The position numbers and the translations under genes were made by a program. From Stenotrophomonas maltophilia (GTDB lineage: Bacteria > Pseudomonadota > Gammaproteobacteria > Xanthomonadales > Xanthomonadaceae), in NCBI RefSeq assembly GCF_013464485.1, contig NZ_RAUX01000001.1, positions 31,279 through 74,007 of the forward strand: DNA of 42,729 nt. The letters are read 5' to 3'. Shown here in pieces: positions 31,406 to 39,653 of the stretch. Every line of letters begins with the position of its first letter. The stretch's first letter is position 1. The notes under the pieces are model-generated. The model ran no database searches. It was not told the DNA's origin and worked only from the letters and a program-made list of their open reading frames with translations.

Positions 31406-34309
31406 GTGGCGCGCTATGCTCGGCGGCTCAGGGGAGGTGCTGCACAGACGGCGCCAAGAGACGGTCATTTGTCCACGCATGCTGAACCGGCGGAAAAGCC
31501 ACCACACGAGGTCGTGCTGAGCACGGCGCTGGTGCGCGCGTTGCATGCGCTGCTGCCGGAAACGGCAGTGGTCCGCGTTGGCTGGGACGACCCGCAGCTG
31601 GGCGCGGGGCAGGGCGGTTGGCCAACGGTGGCCGATGGTTGCGGGGCTGTGGAACCGGGTATCGGTGATGGCCAGCACGGCTGGGAGTACGACGGCGCAC
31701 GGCTGCTGCTGTCGGTGACGGGTGCGGTGCCGCCACCGGCATGGTGGGGGCTGGCCCGGCAGGCGATGGAGCTGGCCCTGCAGCGAGGCCGCCAGGCCGG
31801 GCAGATCAAGGCGCTGGAAGAAGCCGAGAGGCTGCAGCAGGCGCTGTTCCAGATTGCCGATCTGGCCGGTGCCGACCTGGAAATGCCCGAGATGCTGCGT
31901 CACGTGCATGGCGTGCTGGGGACCCTGATGTACGCGGAGAACTGCTACATCGTCGAGTACGACGACGTGCGCGACCAGATCCGCTTCCTGTACTTCGCCG
32001 ACCAGGTGGACGACTTCATCGCCGATCCATCGCAGGCCCATGACGCGGGCGAGATGCCGCGCAGCCTCACCGTGGCGCTGCTGCGTCACGGCAAGCCGCT
32101 CAGCGGCCCGTCGCGTGAGCTGCTGGCGCGGGTGGTCGAGCAGGAACATGACCCGCAGCGCGGCCCGGAAAGCCTGGACTGGCTGGGCGTACCGATGCTG
32201 CGCGATGGCCGCGTATGCGGCGCCATCGTGGTGCAGAGCTACGAACAGGCGGCCCGTTATGGCGAGGCTGAACGTGCGTTGCTGGGCTTTGTGGCCCAGC
32301 ACGTGCAGACCGCGATGGATCGGCGCCAGGCGCAGGTGCGGCTTGAGCAGCAGGTGGAGCGGCGCACCCAGGAACTGCAGCGTGCCAATCGCAGCCTGCA
32401 GGATGAGGTGGCCGAACGCCGCCGCGCCGAACAGCTGCAGACCGCGCTCTACAACATCGCCGAAATGGCAATGTCGGCCGACAGCCTCGCCCAGTTCTAC
32501 GGCCAGGTGCACGGGGTGGTCGGGCGCCTGCTCGACGCGCGCAATTTCTACATCGCGCTGGTCAACCCGGCTGGCAATGGCCTGGACTTCGTGTACTCGG
32601 TGGACGAACACAACGCCAGCCGTGCTCCGCGTCCGTTCAGCCGGGGCCTGACCGAATACGTGGTGCGCAACCGGCGTCCGTTGCTGGCTTCGCGGGAGCA
32701 GATCGATGCGCTGCTGGCCAGTGGCGAGGTGCGCGAATCCGGAGCACGCTCCCACTGCTGGCTGGGTGTGCCGCTGCTGCGCGACGACGAGGTGGTCGGC
32801 GCGATCGTGGTGCAGAGTTACAGCGAAAACAGCACCTTCAGCGTGCATGACCAGCGCCTGCTGACCTTCGTCGCGCAGAACATTGGTACCGGCCTTGCCC
32901 GCCAGCGTGACCAGCAACGGCTGCGCTCGGCGCATGCCGAGCTGGAAAAGCGCGTGGAAGAGCGCACCCGCGAGCTGGCCGAGGTGAACGAGAAGCTGCT
33001 GGGCCAGATCGGCGAACGCCTGCGCGCCGAGCAGCGCCTGACCCACCAGGCCATGCACGATGCCCTGACCGGCCTGCCCAACCGCCTGCACCTGCTGGAT
33101 CGGCTGCAGGATGCGCTGGCCCAGGCCCGGCGCGAGGGTGGCCCGGTGTTCGCCGTGCTGTTCCTTGACCTGGACCGCTTCAAGCTGGTCAACGACAGCA
33201 TTGGTCATGCTGCGGGCGACCGCATGCTGGTGGAAGTGGCCAAGCGCATCGTCTCCATGGCTGGCACCGAGGATGTCGTCGCGCGGCTGGGAGGCGATGA
33301 ATTCGCTGTGCTGCTGCAGTGCCCGCAGGGCCTGGCGCAGGCCCTGGACTTCGGCCAGCGGCTGTTGCTGGCGCTCCAGGAATCGATGTGGGTTGCAGGG
33401 CGCGAACTGTTCCCGTCCGGCAGCCTCGGCATCGCCTTGTGGAATCCGCGCTACCGCACCGGTGAGGAGTTGCTGCGTGATGCCGACGCCGCGATGTACC
33501 GGGCCAAGGCGCAGGGCCATGATCGCTGCGCGATCTTCGACGAGGACATGCGCGAAGAGGCCATGCGCAGCCTCGACCTGGAGGCCGATCTGCGCCGCGC
33601 CATCAACAATCGCGATTTCGTGCCGTTCTACCAGCCGATCGTGCGCCTGTCCGATGGCGAGGTGATCGGGCACGAGGCACTGCTGCGGTGGCAGCATGAG
33701 CGCCGCGGCCTGCTGCTGCCGGGGGCGTTCCTGGAGCTGGGCGAGGAGAGCGGCCTGATCGAGCAGGTCGACTGGCTGATCTACGAACAGGTCATCGCAG
33801 GCCTGGGCGAAGGCGGCCAGGGCTATGTCTCGGTGAACGTGTCACCCCGCCACTTCCGTTCGGCCGAGTTCAGTGACCGTTTGTTCGGCCTGCTCGATTC
33901 CTGCGGCGCCGATCCACACAGGCTGCGCCTGGAAATCACCGAAGTGGCGCTGCTGGATGACGGTCCGCATACGCTGCGCATCCTGCAGGGGCTGCGCGAG
34001 CGCGGCATCCAGGTGCAGCTGGATGATTTCGGCACCGGCTTCTCCGCGTTGTCCTACCTGCATCGCTTCCCCATCAGCACGCTGAAGATCGACCAGAGTT
34101 TCATTGCCGGCCTGCATGGGCCGGAAATGCAGAGCACCCGCGCGCTGGTGGAAGGCGTGCTGTCGCTGGCGCGCACCCTGGGCATTGAAACCACCGGCGA
34201 AGGCATCGAGACCGAGGCGCAGCGGCAGACCCTGCGCGAACTGGGCTGTGATTACGGCCAGGGCTATCTGCTGGGGCGGCCTGCACCCTGGGTGCACGCG
34301 GCGGCCTGA
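31406..34309 (+). CDS. GAF-GAF-GGDEF-EAL cyclic-di-GMP turnover protein
   Basis: About 967 residues, soluble, from a GTG at 31406; a TTG at 31469 is a plausible alternative. Two GAF-like domains (about 145-305 and 350-500) are clearly duplicated, sharing WLGVPxLRDxxVxGAIVVQSY at 259-279 and 452-472, each followed by a coiled coil (305-345, 500-545). GGDEF is intact (629-633), but the RxxD inhibitory site five residues upstream is missing. The EAL domain keeps its catalytic set (E757, N811, E843, D873-D874, K894, E932), so both diguanylate cyclase and phosphodiesterase activity are possible. It probably senses a small ligand and sets motility or biofilm state. Divergent from an ECF sigma operon. 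Confidence 0.93.
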   Translation: MARYARRLRGGAAQTAPRDGHLSTHAEPAEKPPHEVVLSTALVRALHALLPETAVVRVGWDDPQLGAGQGGWPTVADGCGAVEPGIGDGQHGWEYDGARLLLSVTGAVPPPAWWGLARQAMELALQRGRQAGQIKALEEAERLQQALFQIADLAGADLEMPEMLRHVHGVLGTLMYAENCYIVEYDDVRDQIRFLYFADQVDDFIADPSQAHDAGEMPRSLTVALLRHGKPLSGPSRELLARVVEQEHDPQRGPESLDWLGVPMLRDGRVCGAIVVQSYEQAARYGEAERALLGFVAQHVQTAMDRRQAQVRLEQQVERRTQELQRANRSLQDEVAERRRAEQLQTALYNIAEMAMSADSLAQFYGQVHGVVGRLLDARNFYIALVNPAGNGLDFVYSVDEHNASRAPRPFSRGLTEYVVRNRRPLLASREQIDALLASGEVRESGARSHCWLGVPLLRDDEVVGAIVVQSYSENSTFSVHDQRLLTFVAQNIGTGLARQRDQQRLRSAHAELEKRVEERTRELAEVNEKLLGQIGERLRAEQRLTHQAMHDALTGLPNRLHLLDRLQDALAQARREGGPVFAVLFLDLDRFKLVNDSIGHAAGDRMLVEVAKRIVSMAGTEDVVARLGGDEFAVLLQCPQGLAQALDFGQRLLLALQESMWVAGRELFPSGSLGIALWNPRYRTGEELLRDADAAMYRAKAQGHDRCAIFDEDMREEAMRSLDLEADLRRAINNRDFVPFYQPIVRLSDGEVIGHEALLRWQHERRGLLLPGAFLELGEESGLIEQVDWLIYEQVIAGLGEGGQGYVSVNVSPRHFRSAEFSDRLFGLLDSCGADPHRLRLEITEVALLDDGPHTLRILQGLRERGIQVQLDDFGTGFSALSYLHRFPISTLKIDQSFIAGLHGPEMQSTRALVEGVLSLARTLGIETTGEGIETEAQRQTLRELGCDYGQGYLLGRPAPWVHAAA

Positions 34310-34328
34310 GCCACCGCGTGCAGCGGTA

Positions 34329-34922
34329 TCAGCGCAGGGCGGCGCGACGCTTCTCGTCGATCCACTTCGACGCCTGTGCCGGCTGGTAGTTCTGCATCCA
34401 GGCCAGCATCTCTTCGATGTCCGATCCGTACCACAGGTCCAGGCGCTGGTCCGGATGCAGGAAGCGCTCCTCCACCATGCGATCGATCATGCCGATCAAC
34501 GGGGCGTAGAAACCCTCCACATCCAGGAACGCACACGGCTTGTTGCCGATGCCCAGCTGGCGCCAGGTCAGCATCTCGAAGATCTCTTCCATGGTGCCGA
34601 AGCCGCCGGGCAGGGCGACGAAACCATCGGCCAGGTCGAACATGCGCGACTTGCGCTCATGCATCGAACCGACGATTTCCAGTTCGGTCAGGCCGCGGTG
34701 GGCCACTTCCCAGTCGGCCAGCTGGCGCGGGATCACGCCGGTAACCTCGCCGCCAGCGGCGAGCACCGCGTTGGCCACGGTGCCCATCAGGCCGACGTTG
34801 CCGCCGCCGTAGACCAGGCGCAGGCCGTCGCGGGCGATGCGGTCACCCAGCGCAATGGCGCGTTCGGTGTAGGCCGGCTTGCTGCCAGCATTGGAGCCAC
34901 AGTAGACGCAGATGGACTTCAT
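34329..34922 (-). CDS. LOG-family protein (TIGR00730 Rossmann fold)
   Basis: A 197-residue protein of the lysine-decarboxylase-like/LOG family. MKSICVYCGSNAG and GGGNVGLMG form the nucleotide fold; the signature SMHERKSRMF with PGGFGTMEE (105-113) is that of cytokinin riboside 5'-monophosphate phosphoribohydrolases, which hydrolyse nucleotide 5'-monophosphates. In non-plant-associated bacteria the natural substrate may be AMP-like nucleotides. ATG at 34922. It is convergent with the GGDEF-EAL gene and follows, on the same strand, the aminotransferase gene and its terminator. Confidence 0.92.
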   Translation of the reverse strand: MKSICVYCGSNAGSKPAYTERAIALGDRIARDGLRLVYGGGNVGLMGTVANAVLAAGGEVTGVIPRQLADWEVAHRGLTELEIVGSMHERKSRMFDLADGFVALPGGFGTMEEIFEMLTWRQLGIGNKPCAFLDVEGFYAPLIGMIDRMVEERFLHPDQRLDLWYGSDIEEMLAWMQNYQPAQASKWIDEKRRAALR

Positions 34923-34948
34923 GGGGGTTCCTGTCTCTTGATGCGGAA

Positions 34949-34993
34949 ACGAAAACGCCCCGCCGGCAACCGTGTTGGCGGTTGCGGGCGGGG
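34949..34993 (-). terminator. Terminator downstream of the class III aminotransferase gene
   Basis: On the minus strand a 15-bp stem with one mismatch (CCCCGCC-CGCAACCG with CGGTTGC-CGGCGGGG, 34958-34993) is followed by TTTTCGTTT. It separates the aminotransferase from the LOG gene. Confidence 0.75.
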
Positions 34994-35017
34994 TGTCGGC
35001 GGATTATGGGGCCTTCC

Positions 35018-35094
35018 GTAGAGCCGAGCCATGCTCGGCTGCGCTTCGTTCAGATCGCGGTAAAACCCCAGCCGAGCATGGGCTCGGCTCTACA
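35018..35094. repeat. SMAG/REP inverted pair
   Basis: GTAG-AGCCGAGCCATGCTCGGCT at 35019 and the inverse AGCCGAGCATGGGCTCGGCTCTAC ending at 35094, heads outward. Each folds alone, and the two can also pair with each other. Located past the 3' end of the aminotransferase gene. Confidence 0.85.
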
Positions 35095-35105
35095 AAAGCT
35101 GGGGC

Positions 35106-36602
35106 TTACGCCGCCGCAGCCTGCTCGCGGCGCGGGCCTTCACGCAGGGCGCGTCCAACCATGCCCACCAGCAGGTCCAGCTCCTCGCTGTCCATGCCGA
35201 AGTGCGGGGTGAAGCGCAGCGAGTTCTCGCCACCGTGGATCACGTTGATGCCGTGCTGGCGCAGCCATTCCTCGGTGGAATTGGCGCCATAGCACTTGAA
35301 CTGCGGGGCCAGCTCGCAGGAGAACAGCAGGCCGGTGCCCTGCACCTTGGTGATCAGGCCACCCAGCTCGCTCTTGAGCTGTTCCAGCTTGCGCACGGCC
35401 TCGGCACCACGCTCGGCGATGTTGGCACGCACCTGCGGGGTCAGCTGGGCCAGGGTGGCGCAGGCCACGTCCAGCGCACGCGGATTGCTGGTCATGGTGT
35501 TGCCGTAGATGCCCTTGCGGTACAGCTGCGCGGCATGCTCGGTCACCGCCAGCACCGACAGCGGGTACTGCGCCGCGTTGAGCGCCTTGGAGTAGGTCTC
35601 CATGTCCGGCGGATCCAGGCCCTCGAAGCCCGGGTAGTCGACCACCGACAGCACACCATGCGCGCGAAGGCCGGCCTGGATCGAGTCGAGCAGCAGCAGG
35701 CTGCCGTGCGCACGGGTCAGTTCGCGGGCAACGGCATAGAACGACGGCGGTACCGAACGGCCCGGGTCGCCTTCGCCCATCACCGGCTCCAGGAACACCG
35801 CTTCGATGAACCACTGGTTGCGTGCGGCATCCTCGAACACCTTGCGCAGGCCGGCCTCGTCATAAGGCGCCACGGTGATCACCGAATCCTCGCCACGGTA
35901 GCTGGCCAGGTGCTGCATGTAGCTCTTGCGGCTGGAATCGGAATACAGGGCCGGGCGGTCGGTGCGGCCATGGAAGCTGCCTTTGACCACCACGCGCTTG
36001 ATCGCGGCGCCGGCGTGGCGCGCGCCCGGGTCGGTCTGCAGCTTGGCGTTGACATCGGCGATGCGCGCAGCCAGGCCGACCGCTTCGGAACCGGAATTCA
36101 GGCACATGAAACGGGCGAACGGGCAGCCGCCACGGCGGTGGCCGATCTCGGCGCGCAGGGCGGTGATGAAGCGCTGCTGCGACAGACTGGGGGTCATGAT
36201 GTTGGCCATCACCTGCGGGCGTGCCATCGCCTCCAGTACCGCGTCCGGGGTGTGCCCGAAACCGAGCATGCCGTAACCGCCGGCGTCATACAGCACCGCG
36301 CCCTTCAAGGTCACGACCCACGGGCCGCGCGCGGCCAGCGCCACATACGGCGTAACTGCGTCATCGGCGTAGAAATTGACGAAACCGTCCTGCATCGCGT
36401 CGATCTGCGCCTGTTCGTCCTGCGCCAGCAGCGGCCCCAGGTCGGCCTGCACGCGCGCGAATTCCTCAGCGGCGGCGTCCACGGCGGCGATCAGCTGCGG
36501 ATGGTTGGCGGACAGCGCGGTCAGGGTAGCGTCGTCCAGGCCGGTGGTGAGGCGGGTGCCGGGCTGGCTGCGCAGTGGGGCGAGGCGTTCGATGAAGCTC
36601 AT
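35106..36602 (-). CDS. Class III aminotransferase (PLP-dependent)
   Basis: A 498-residue fold-type I aminotransferase. FMCLNSGSEAVGLAARIA (165-182), KGSFHGRTDRP (207-217), LEPVMGEGDPG, the cofactor Asp306 in LLLLDSIQAGLRAHG, and the PLP lysine Lys339 in METYSKALNAAQYP show a full catalytic set, though the usual DEVQTG is DSIQAG. The long N-terminal arm (1-95) exceeds that of ornithine-type enzymes. Family context suggests an amino group donor such as lysine or ornithine; the real substrate is unknown. ATG at 36602 with AGGAG; the frame runs open to 38081 only because GC-rich antisense of queA lacks stops. The leader contains a terminator-like hairpin. Confidence 0.88.
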   Translation of the reverse strand: MSFIERLAPLRSQPGTRLTTGLDDATLTALSANHPQLIAAVDAAAEEFARVQADLGPLLAQDEQAQIDAMQDGFVNFYADDAVTPYVALAARGPWVVTLKGAVLYDAGGYGMLGFGHTPDAVLEAMARPQVMANIMTPSLSQQRFITALRAEIGHRRGGCPFARFMCLNSGSEAVGLAARIADVNAKLQTDPGARHAGAAIKRVVVKGSFHGRTDRPALYSDSSRKSYMQHLASYRGEDSVITVAPYDEAGLRKVFEDAARNQWFIEAVFLEPVMGEGDPGRSVPPSFYAVARELTRAHGSLLLLDSIQAGLRAHGVLSVVDYPGFEGLDPPDMETYSKALNAAQYPLSVLAVTEHAAQLYRKGIYGNTMTSNPRALDVACATLAQLTPQVRANIAERGAEAVRKLEQLKSELGGLITKVQGTGLLFSCELAPQFKCYGANSTEEWLRQHGINVIHGGENSLRFTPHFGMDSEELDLLVGMVGRALREGPRREQAAAA

Positions 36603-36639
36603 TGCAGATCTCCTGAAACAATGGGTCGCACGGGTCTTC

Positions 36640-36668
36640 AAAAGCAAAACGCGCGTCATCACGCGCGC
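36640..36668 (-). promoter_or_regulatory. Terminator-like hairpin in the leader of the aminotransferase gene
   Basis: Minus strand: CGCGCGT-GATG-ACGCGCG (36650-36667) followed directly by TTTTGCTTTT, 48 bp before the ATG at 36602. Position and shape fit transcription attenuation. An upstream TGC-TAGCAT (about 36707) could be an extended -10 element for the transcript. Confidence 0.5.
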
Positions 36669-36848
36669 TTGGGGCAGGCTCGTGCAGCGGACTTCCGGCT
36701 CGATGCTAGCACTTGTTTTTTTGCGCGATAACCCCGCAAGAACCTGCTGCATAGCAGCATTTTGCGCGACGTTCGCCGCGAAGCGCGCCGGCTCGCAGAC
36801 GCTGGACGTACAATGCGCGCCATTGTCGACCTGTTGCCGCCCACCGCC

Positions 36849-37880
36849 TTGAAGAAGTCCGATTTCCATTACGACCTGCCGGCCGAACTGATCGCGCAGG
36901 CTCCCCTGGCCGAACGTTCCGCCAGCCGACTGATGCTGGTGCCACCGGCACCGGTCGCCTTCACCGATCTGCAGGTGCGCGACCTGCCGTCGCTGCTGCA
37001 GCCGGGCGACCTGCTGGTGTTCAACGACACCCGGGTGATCCCGGCGCGCCTGTTCGGGCAGAAGGCCAGCGGTGGCCGCGTGGAGATCCTGATCGAGCGC
37101 CTGCTCGGTGGCCGGCAGGCCCGAGCGCAGGTCGGCGCCAGCAAGTCGCCGAAGGCCGGCAGTCGCATCGCCCTGGACGCCGGTGGCGAAGCCGAGGTGC
37201 TGGGCCGCGACGGCGAGTTCTACGTGCTGCAGTTCCACGTGCCGGAGTCGCTGGAGCAGTGGCTGCTGCACGCCGGCCGCCTGCCGCTGCCGCCCTACAT
37301 CCAGCGCGAGCCGGGCGTGGACGACCGCGAGCGCTACCAGACCGTGTTCGCGCGCGAAGTGGGCGCGGTGGCCGCGCCGACCGCCGGCCTGCATTTCGAC
37401 GAACCGCTGCTGGCCGCATTGAAGGAGAAGGGCGTGGAGTTCGGCCACGTCACCCTGCACGTTGGCGCGGGCACCTTCCAGCCGGTGCGCGCCGATGACC
37501 TGAAGGACCACGTGATGCACCGCGAGTGGCTGAACGTCGGCGCTGAGCTGGTGCAGCAGGTACGGCGCACGCGCGCGGCCGGCGGCCGGGTGATCGGCGT
37601 GGGCACCACCGTGGTGCGCGCGCTGGAAAGCGCGATGCGTGACGGTGAGCTGCTGCCGTTCGCCGGCGAGACCCAGATCTTCATCACCCCGGGCTACCGC
37701 ATCCGCAGCGTCGACGCGATGGTGACCAACTTCCATCTGCCGGAAAGCACGCTGCTGATGATGATTTCCGCGTTCGCCGGCAAGGAAAGGGTGTTCGAGG
37801 CGTACCGGCACGCGATCGAGCAGCGCTACCGCTTCTTCAGCTATGGCGACGCGATGCTGCTGTTCCCGCAGGCGGGCTGA
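36849..37880 (+). CDS. queA: S-adenosylmethionine:tRNA ribosyltransferase-isomerase QueA
   Basis: A 343-residue enzyme that moves the ribosyl part of SAM onto preQ1 in tRNA to make epoxyqueuosine. Conserved stretches: [68 protein letters not shown]-like [13 protein letters not shown], and [28 protein letters not shown] chose the TTG at 36849 because its product aligns with the family N terminus and because TACAAT at 36809-36814 looks like a -10 box that would cover the alternative ATG at 36813 (355 residues). First gene of queA-tgt-yajC-secD-secF. Confidence 0.93.
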   Translation: MKKSDFHYDLPAELIAQAPLAERSASRLMLVPPAPVAFTDLQVRDLPSLLQPGDLLVFNDTRVIPARLFGQKASGGRVEILIERLLGGRQARAQVGASKSPKAGSRIALDAGGEAEVLGRDGEFYVLQFHVPESLEQWLLHAGRLPLPPYIQREPGVDDRERYQTVFAREVGAVAAPTAGLHFDEPLLAALKEKGVEFGHVTLHVGAGTFQPVRADDLKDHVMHREWLNVGAELVQQVRRTRAAGGRVIGVGTTVVRALESAMRDGELLPFAGETQIFITPGYRIRSVDAMVTNFHLPESTLLMMISAFAGKERVFEAYRHAIEQRYRFFSYGDAMLLFPQAG

Positions 37881-37918
37881 GGAGGCAGGGCGCCTTGGGA
37901 GGGCAGGCCCCTGTGGGG

Positions 37919-37970
37919 GCGCACCTTGGTGCGCACGCCGTCTTGGGAGACAATAGGCAACTATTTGCCT
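37919..37970 (+). promoter_or_regulatory. Hairpins in the queA-tgt gap
   Basis: GCGCACCTTGGTGCGC (37919-37934) and AGGCAA-CTAT-TTGCCT (37955-37970), the second ending 13 bp before the tgt ATG. Neither is followed by a T-run. The second may affect tgt translation. Confidence 0.4.
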
Positions 37971-37983
37971 GAACGACCGCTCC

Positions 37984-39114
37984 ATGTCCCGACTGCAGTT
38001 CCAGCTCAAGACCCGCGACGGCCGTGCCCGCCGTGGCCGCCTGACCTTCCCGCGTGGCACGGTGGAAACGCCGGCCTTCATGCCGGTGGGTACCTATGGC
38101 TCGGTCAAGGGCATCCTGCCGGACCAGGTGCGCGCGCTGGGTGCGGAAATCATCCTGGGCAACACCTTCCATCTGTACCTGCGCCCGGGCCTGGACATCA
38201 TCGCTGACCACGGCGGCCTGCACGGCTTCTGCCGCTGGGACGGCCCGATCCTGACCGATTCGGGTGGCTTCCAGGTGTTCTCGCTGGCCCATCGCCGCAA
38301 GATCACCGAGCAGGGTGTGACCTTCGCCTCGCCCACCGACGGCGCCCGCGTGTTCCTGGGCCCGGAAGAGAGCATGAAGATCCAGAAGGTGCTCGATTCG
38401 GACGTAGTGATGATCTTCGACGAGTGCACCCCGTACCCGGCCACCGAGGAGGTCGCGCGCCGTTCGATGGAGCTGAGCCTGCGCTGGGCCCAGCGCAGCC
38501 GCAACGCGCATGACGAGCTGGGCAACGACGCGGCGCTGTTCGGCATCGTGCAGGGCGGGGTGCATACCGACCTGCGCAGCCGCTCGGCCGACGCCCTGCA
38601 GGCCATCGGCTTCGACGGCTACGCCATTGGCGGCCTGGCCGTGGGCGAGCCGGAAGACGAACGCAACGCCATGCTGGACCACCTGGACCCGGAGCTGCCC
38701 AGCGACCGCCCGCGCTACCTGATGGGTGTGGGCCGGCCGGAGGACCTGGTCGAGGGTGTCGCACGTGGCGTGGACATGTTCGATTGCGTGATGCCGACCC
38801 GCAACGCCCGCAACGGTCACTATTTCACCTCGTTCGGTACCGTCCGCATCCGCAACTCCCAGTACGCGCGGGACATGGACCCGATCGAGCCGGGCTGCGG
38901 CTGCGTGGCCTGCACCGGCGGCTACACCCGGTCCTACCTGCGCCACCTGGACCGCTGCAACGAGATGCTGGCGCCGATGCTGGGCACGCTGCACAACCTG
39001 TTCTATTACGAAAAGCTGATGGCCGACATCCGCGCGGCGATCGAGGCGGGAACCTTCCTGGCCTTCCGTGAGTCTTTCTACGCGGCACGCGGGGCGGTCG
39101 CGCCGGCCCTGTAA
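37984..39114 (+). CDS. tgt: tRNA-guanine transglycosylase
   Basis: A 376-residue TIM-barrel enzyme that swaps guanine-34 for preQ1 in GUN-anticodon tRNAs. Acidic catalytic residues are Asp92 ([10 protein letters not shown]) and the [17 protein letters not shown] motif (264-277). The zinc site is CxCxxC (Cys305, Cys307, Cys310) with His337. VGTYGSVKG near 35-43 forms the substrate pocket. Full length for the family. Lies between queA and yajC on the same strand, a conserved bacterial order. Confidence 0.98.
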   Translation: MSRLQFQLKTRDGRARRGRLTFPRGTVETPAFMPVGTYGSVKGILPDQVRALGAEIILGNTFHLYLRPGLDIIADHGGLHGFCRWDGPILTDSGGFQVFSLAHRRKITEQGVTFASPTDGARVFLGPEESMKIQKVLDSDVVMIFDECTPYPATEEVARRSMELSLRWAQRSRNAHDELGNDAALFGIVQGGVHTDLRSRSADALQAIGFDGYAIGGLAVGEPEDERNAMLDHLDPELPSDRPRYLMGVGRPEDLVEGVARGVDMFDCVMPTRNARNGHYFTSFGTVRIRNSQYARDMDPIEPGCGCVACTGGYTRSYLRHLDRCNEMLAPMLGTLHNLFYYEKLMADIRAAIEAGTFLAFRESFYAARGAVAPAL

Positions 39115-39190
39115 CCCGGACGCCCCCTGCCAAACGGCCCAAGGACGAATGCCCGGGGCCGTGGCATACTTCAAGGCTGACCCAGATCCG

Positions 39191-39219
39191 CGGTCGCGAC
39201 CGTGGCACCTGATGGTGCC
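39191..39219 (+). other. Leader hairpins before yajC
   Basis: The perfect palindrome CGGTCGCGACCG (39191-39202) and GGCACC-TGAT-GGTGCC (39204-39219) lie in the 133-bp tgt-yajC gap. A weak extended -10 (TGG-CATACT, 39162-39170) upstream would put both in the 5' leader of a yajC transcript. Confidence 0.4.
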
Positions 39220-39247
39220 GGGGCGCCGCCCAACCAAAGGACCAACG

Positions 39248-39592
39248 ATGAACCTGCTTGCCTTCCTGATTCCCGCCGCCCACGCCCAGGCCGCCGGCGG
39301 CCAACCGCAGGGCATGGGCCTGACCACCCTGCTGTTCCCGATCATCCTGATTGCCATCATGTACTTCCTGATGATCCGCCCGCAGATGAAGCGGCAGAAG
39401 GAGCACAAGTCCATGCTGGAGAAGATCAAGCGTGGCGACGAAGTGCTGACCAACGGCGGCATCGCCGGCATCGTCACCGACATCGGCGACAACTTCATCA
39501 CCATCGAAGTGGCTGACAACGTGCGCATCCGCGTGCAGAAGGGCGCTGTCGGCAACGTGCTGCCGGCCGGTACCCTGAAGTCGGCCCAGTAA
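39248..39592 (+). CDS. yajC: Sec translocon accessory subunit YajC
   Basis: A 114-residue single-span inner-membrane protein associated with SecDF. The N terminus is short and Ala/Gln-rich, one membrane helix spans about 25-44 (LLFPIILIAIMYFLMIRPQ), and a cytosolic domain follows with KRGDEVLTNGGIAGIVTDIGDNFITIEVADNVRIRVQKGAV, the family core. ATG at 39248 gives the usual length; the open frame to 39068 is not coding. Confidence 0.97.
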   Translation: MNLLAFLIPAAHAQAAGGQPQGMGLTTLLFPIILIAIMYFLMIRPQMKRQKEHKSMLEKIKRGDEVLTNGGIAGIVTDIGDNFITIEVADNVRIRVQKGAVGNVLPAGTLKSAQ

Positions 39593-39616
39593 GCCACTCC
39601 CTTTCCGATGCACAAC

Positions 39617-39640
39617 CGCGGCGCCGGGGATGGCGCCGCG
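39617..39640 (+). other. Hairpin between yajC and secD
   Basis: CGCGGCGCC (39617-39625), loop GGGGAT, GGCGCCGCG (39632-39640): a perfect 9-bp stem without a T-run, ending 13 bp before the secD ATG. It could tune secD translation or processing of the operon mRNA. Confidence 0.45.
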
Positions 39641-39653
39641 CGGGACCCAAGCA

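Noticed and set aside
31229-33697. 822-residue minus-strand frame opposite the GGDEF-EAL gene
   Set aside because: Biased composition and overlap with two clearly coding genes.
36603-38000. preQ1 riboswitch ahead of queA or tgt
   Set aside because: No H-type pseudoknot pattern or A-rich preQ1 aptamer tail is visible; only simple hairpins.
35106-38081. Single 991-residue minus-strand open frame
   Set aside because: Only the part after the ATG at 36602 shows protein-family motifs (class III aminotransferase). The remainder is antisense to queA and open only because of high GC.
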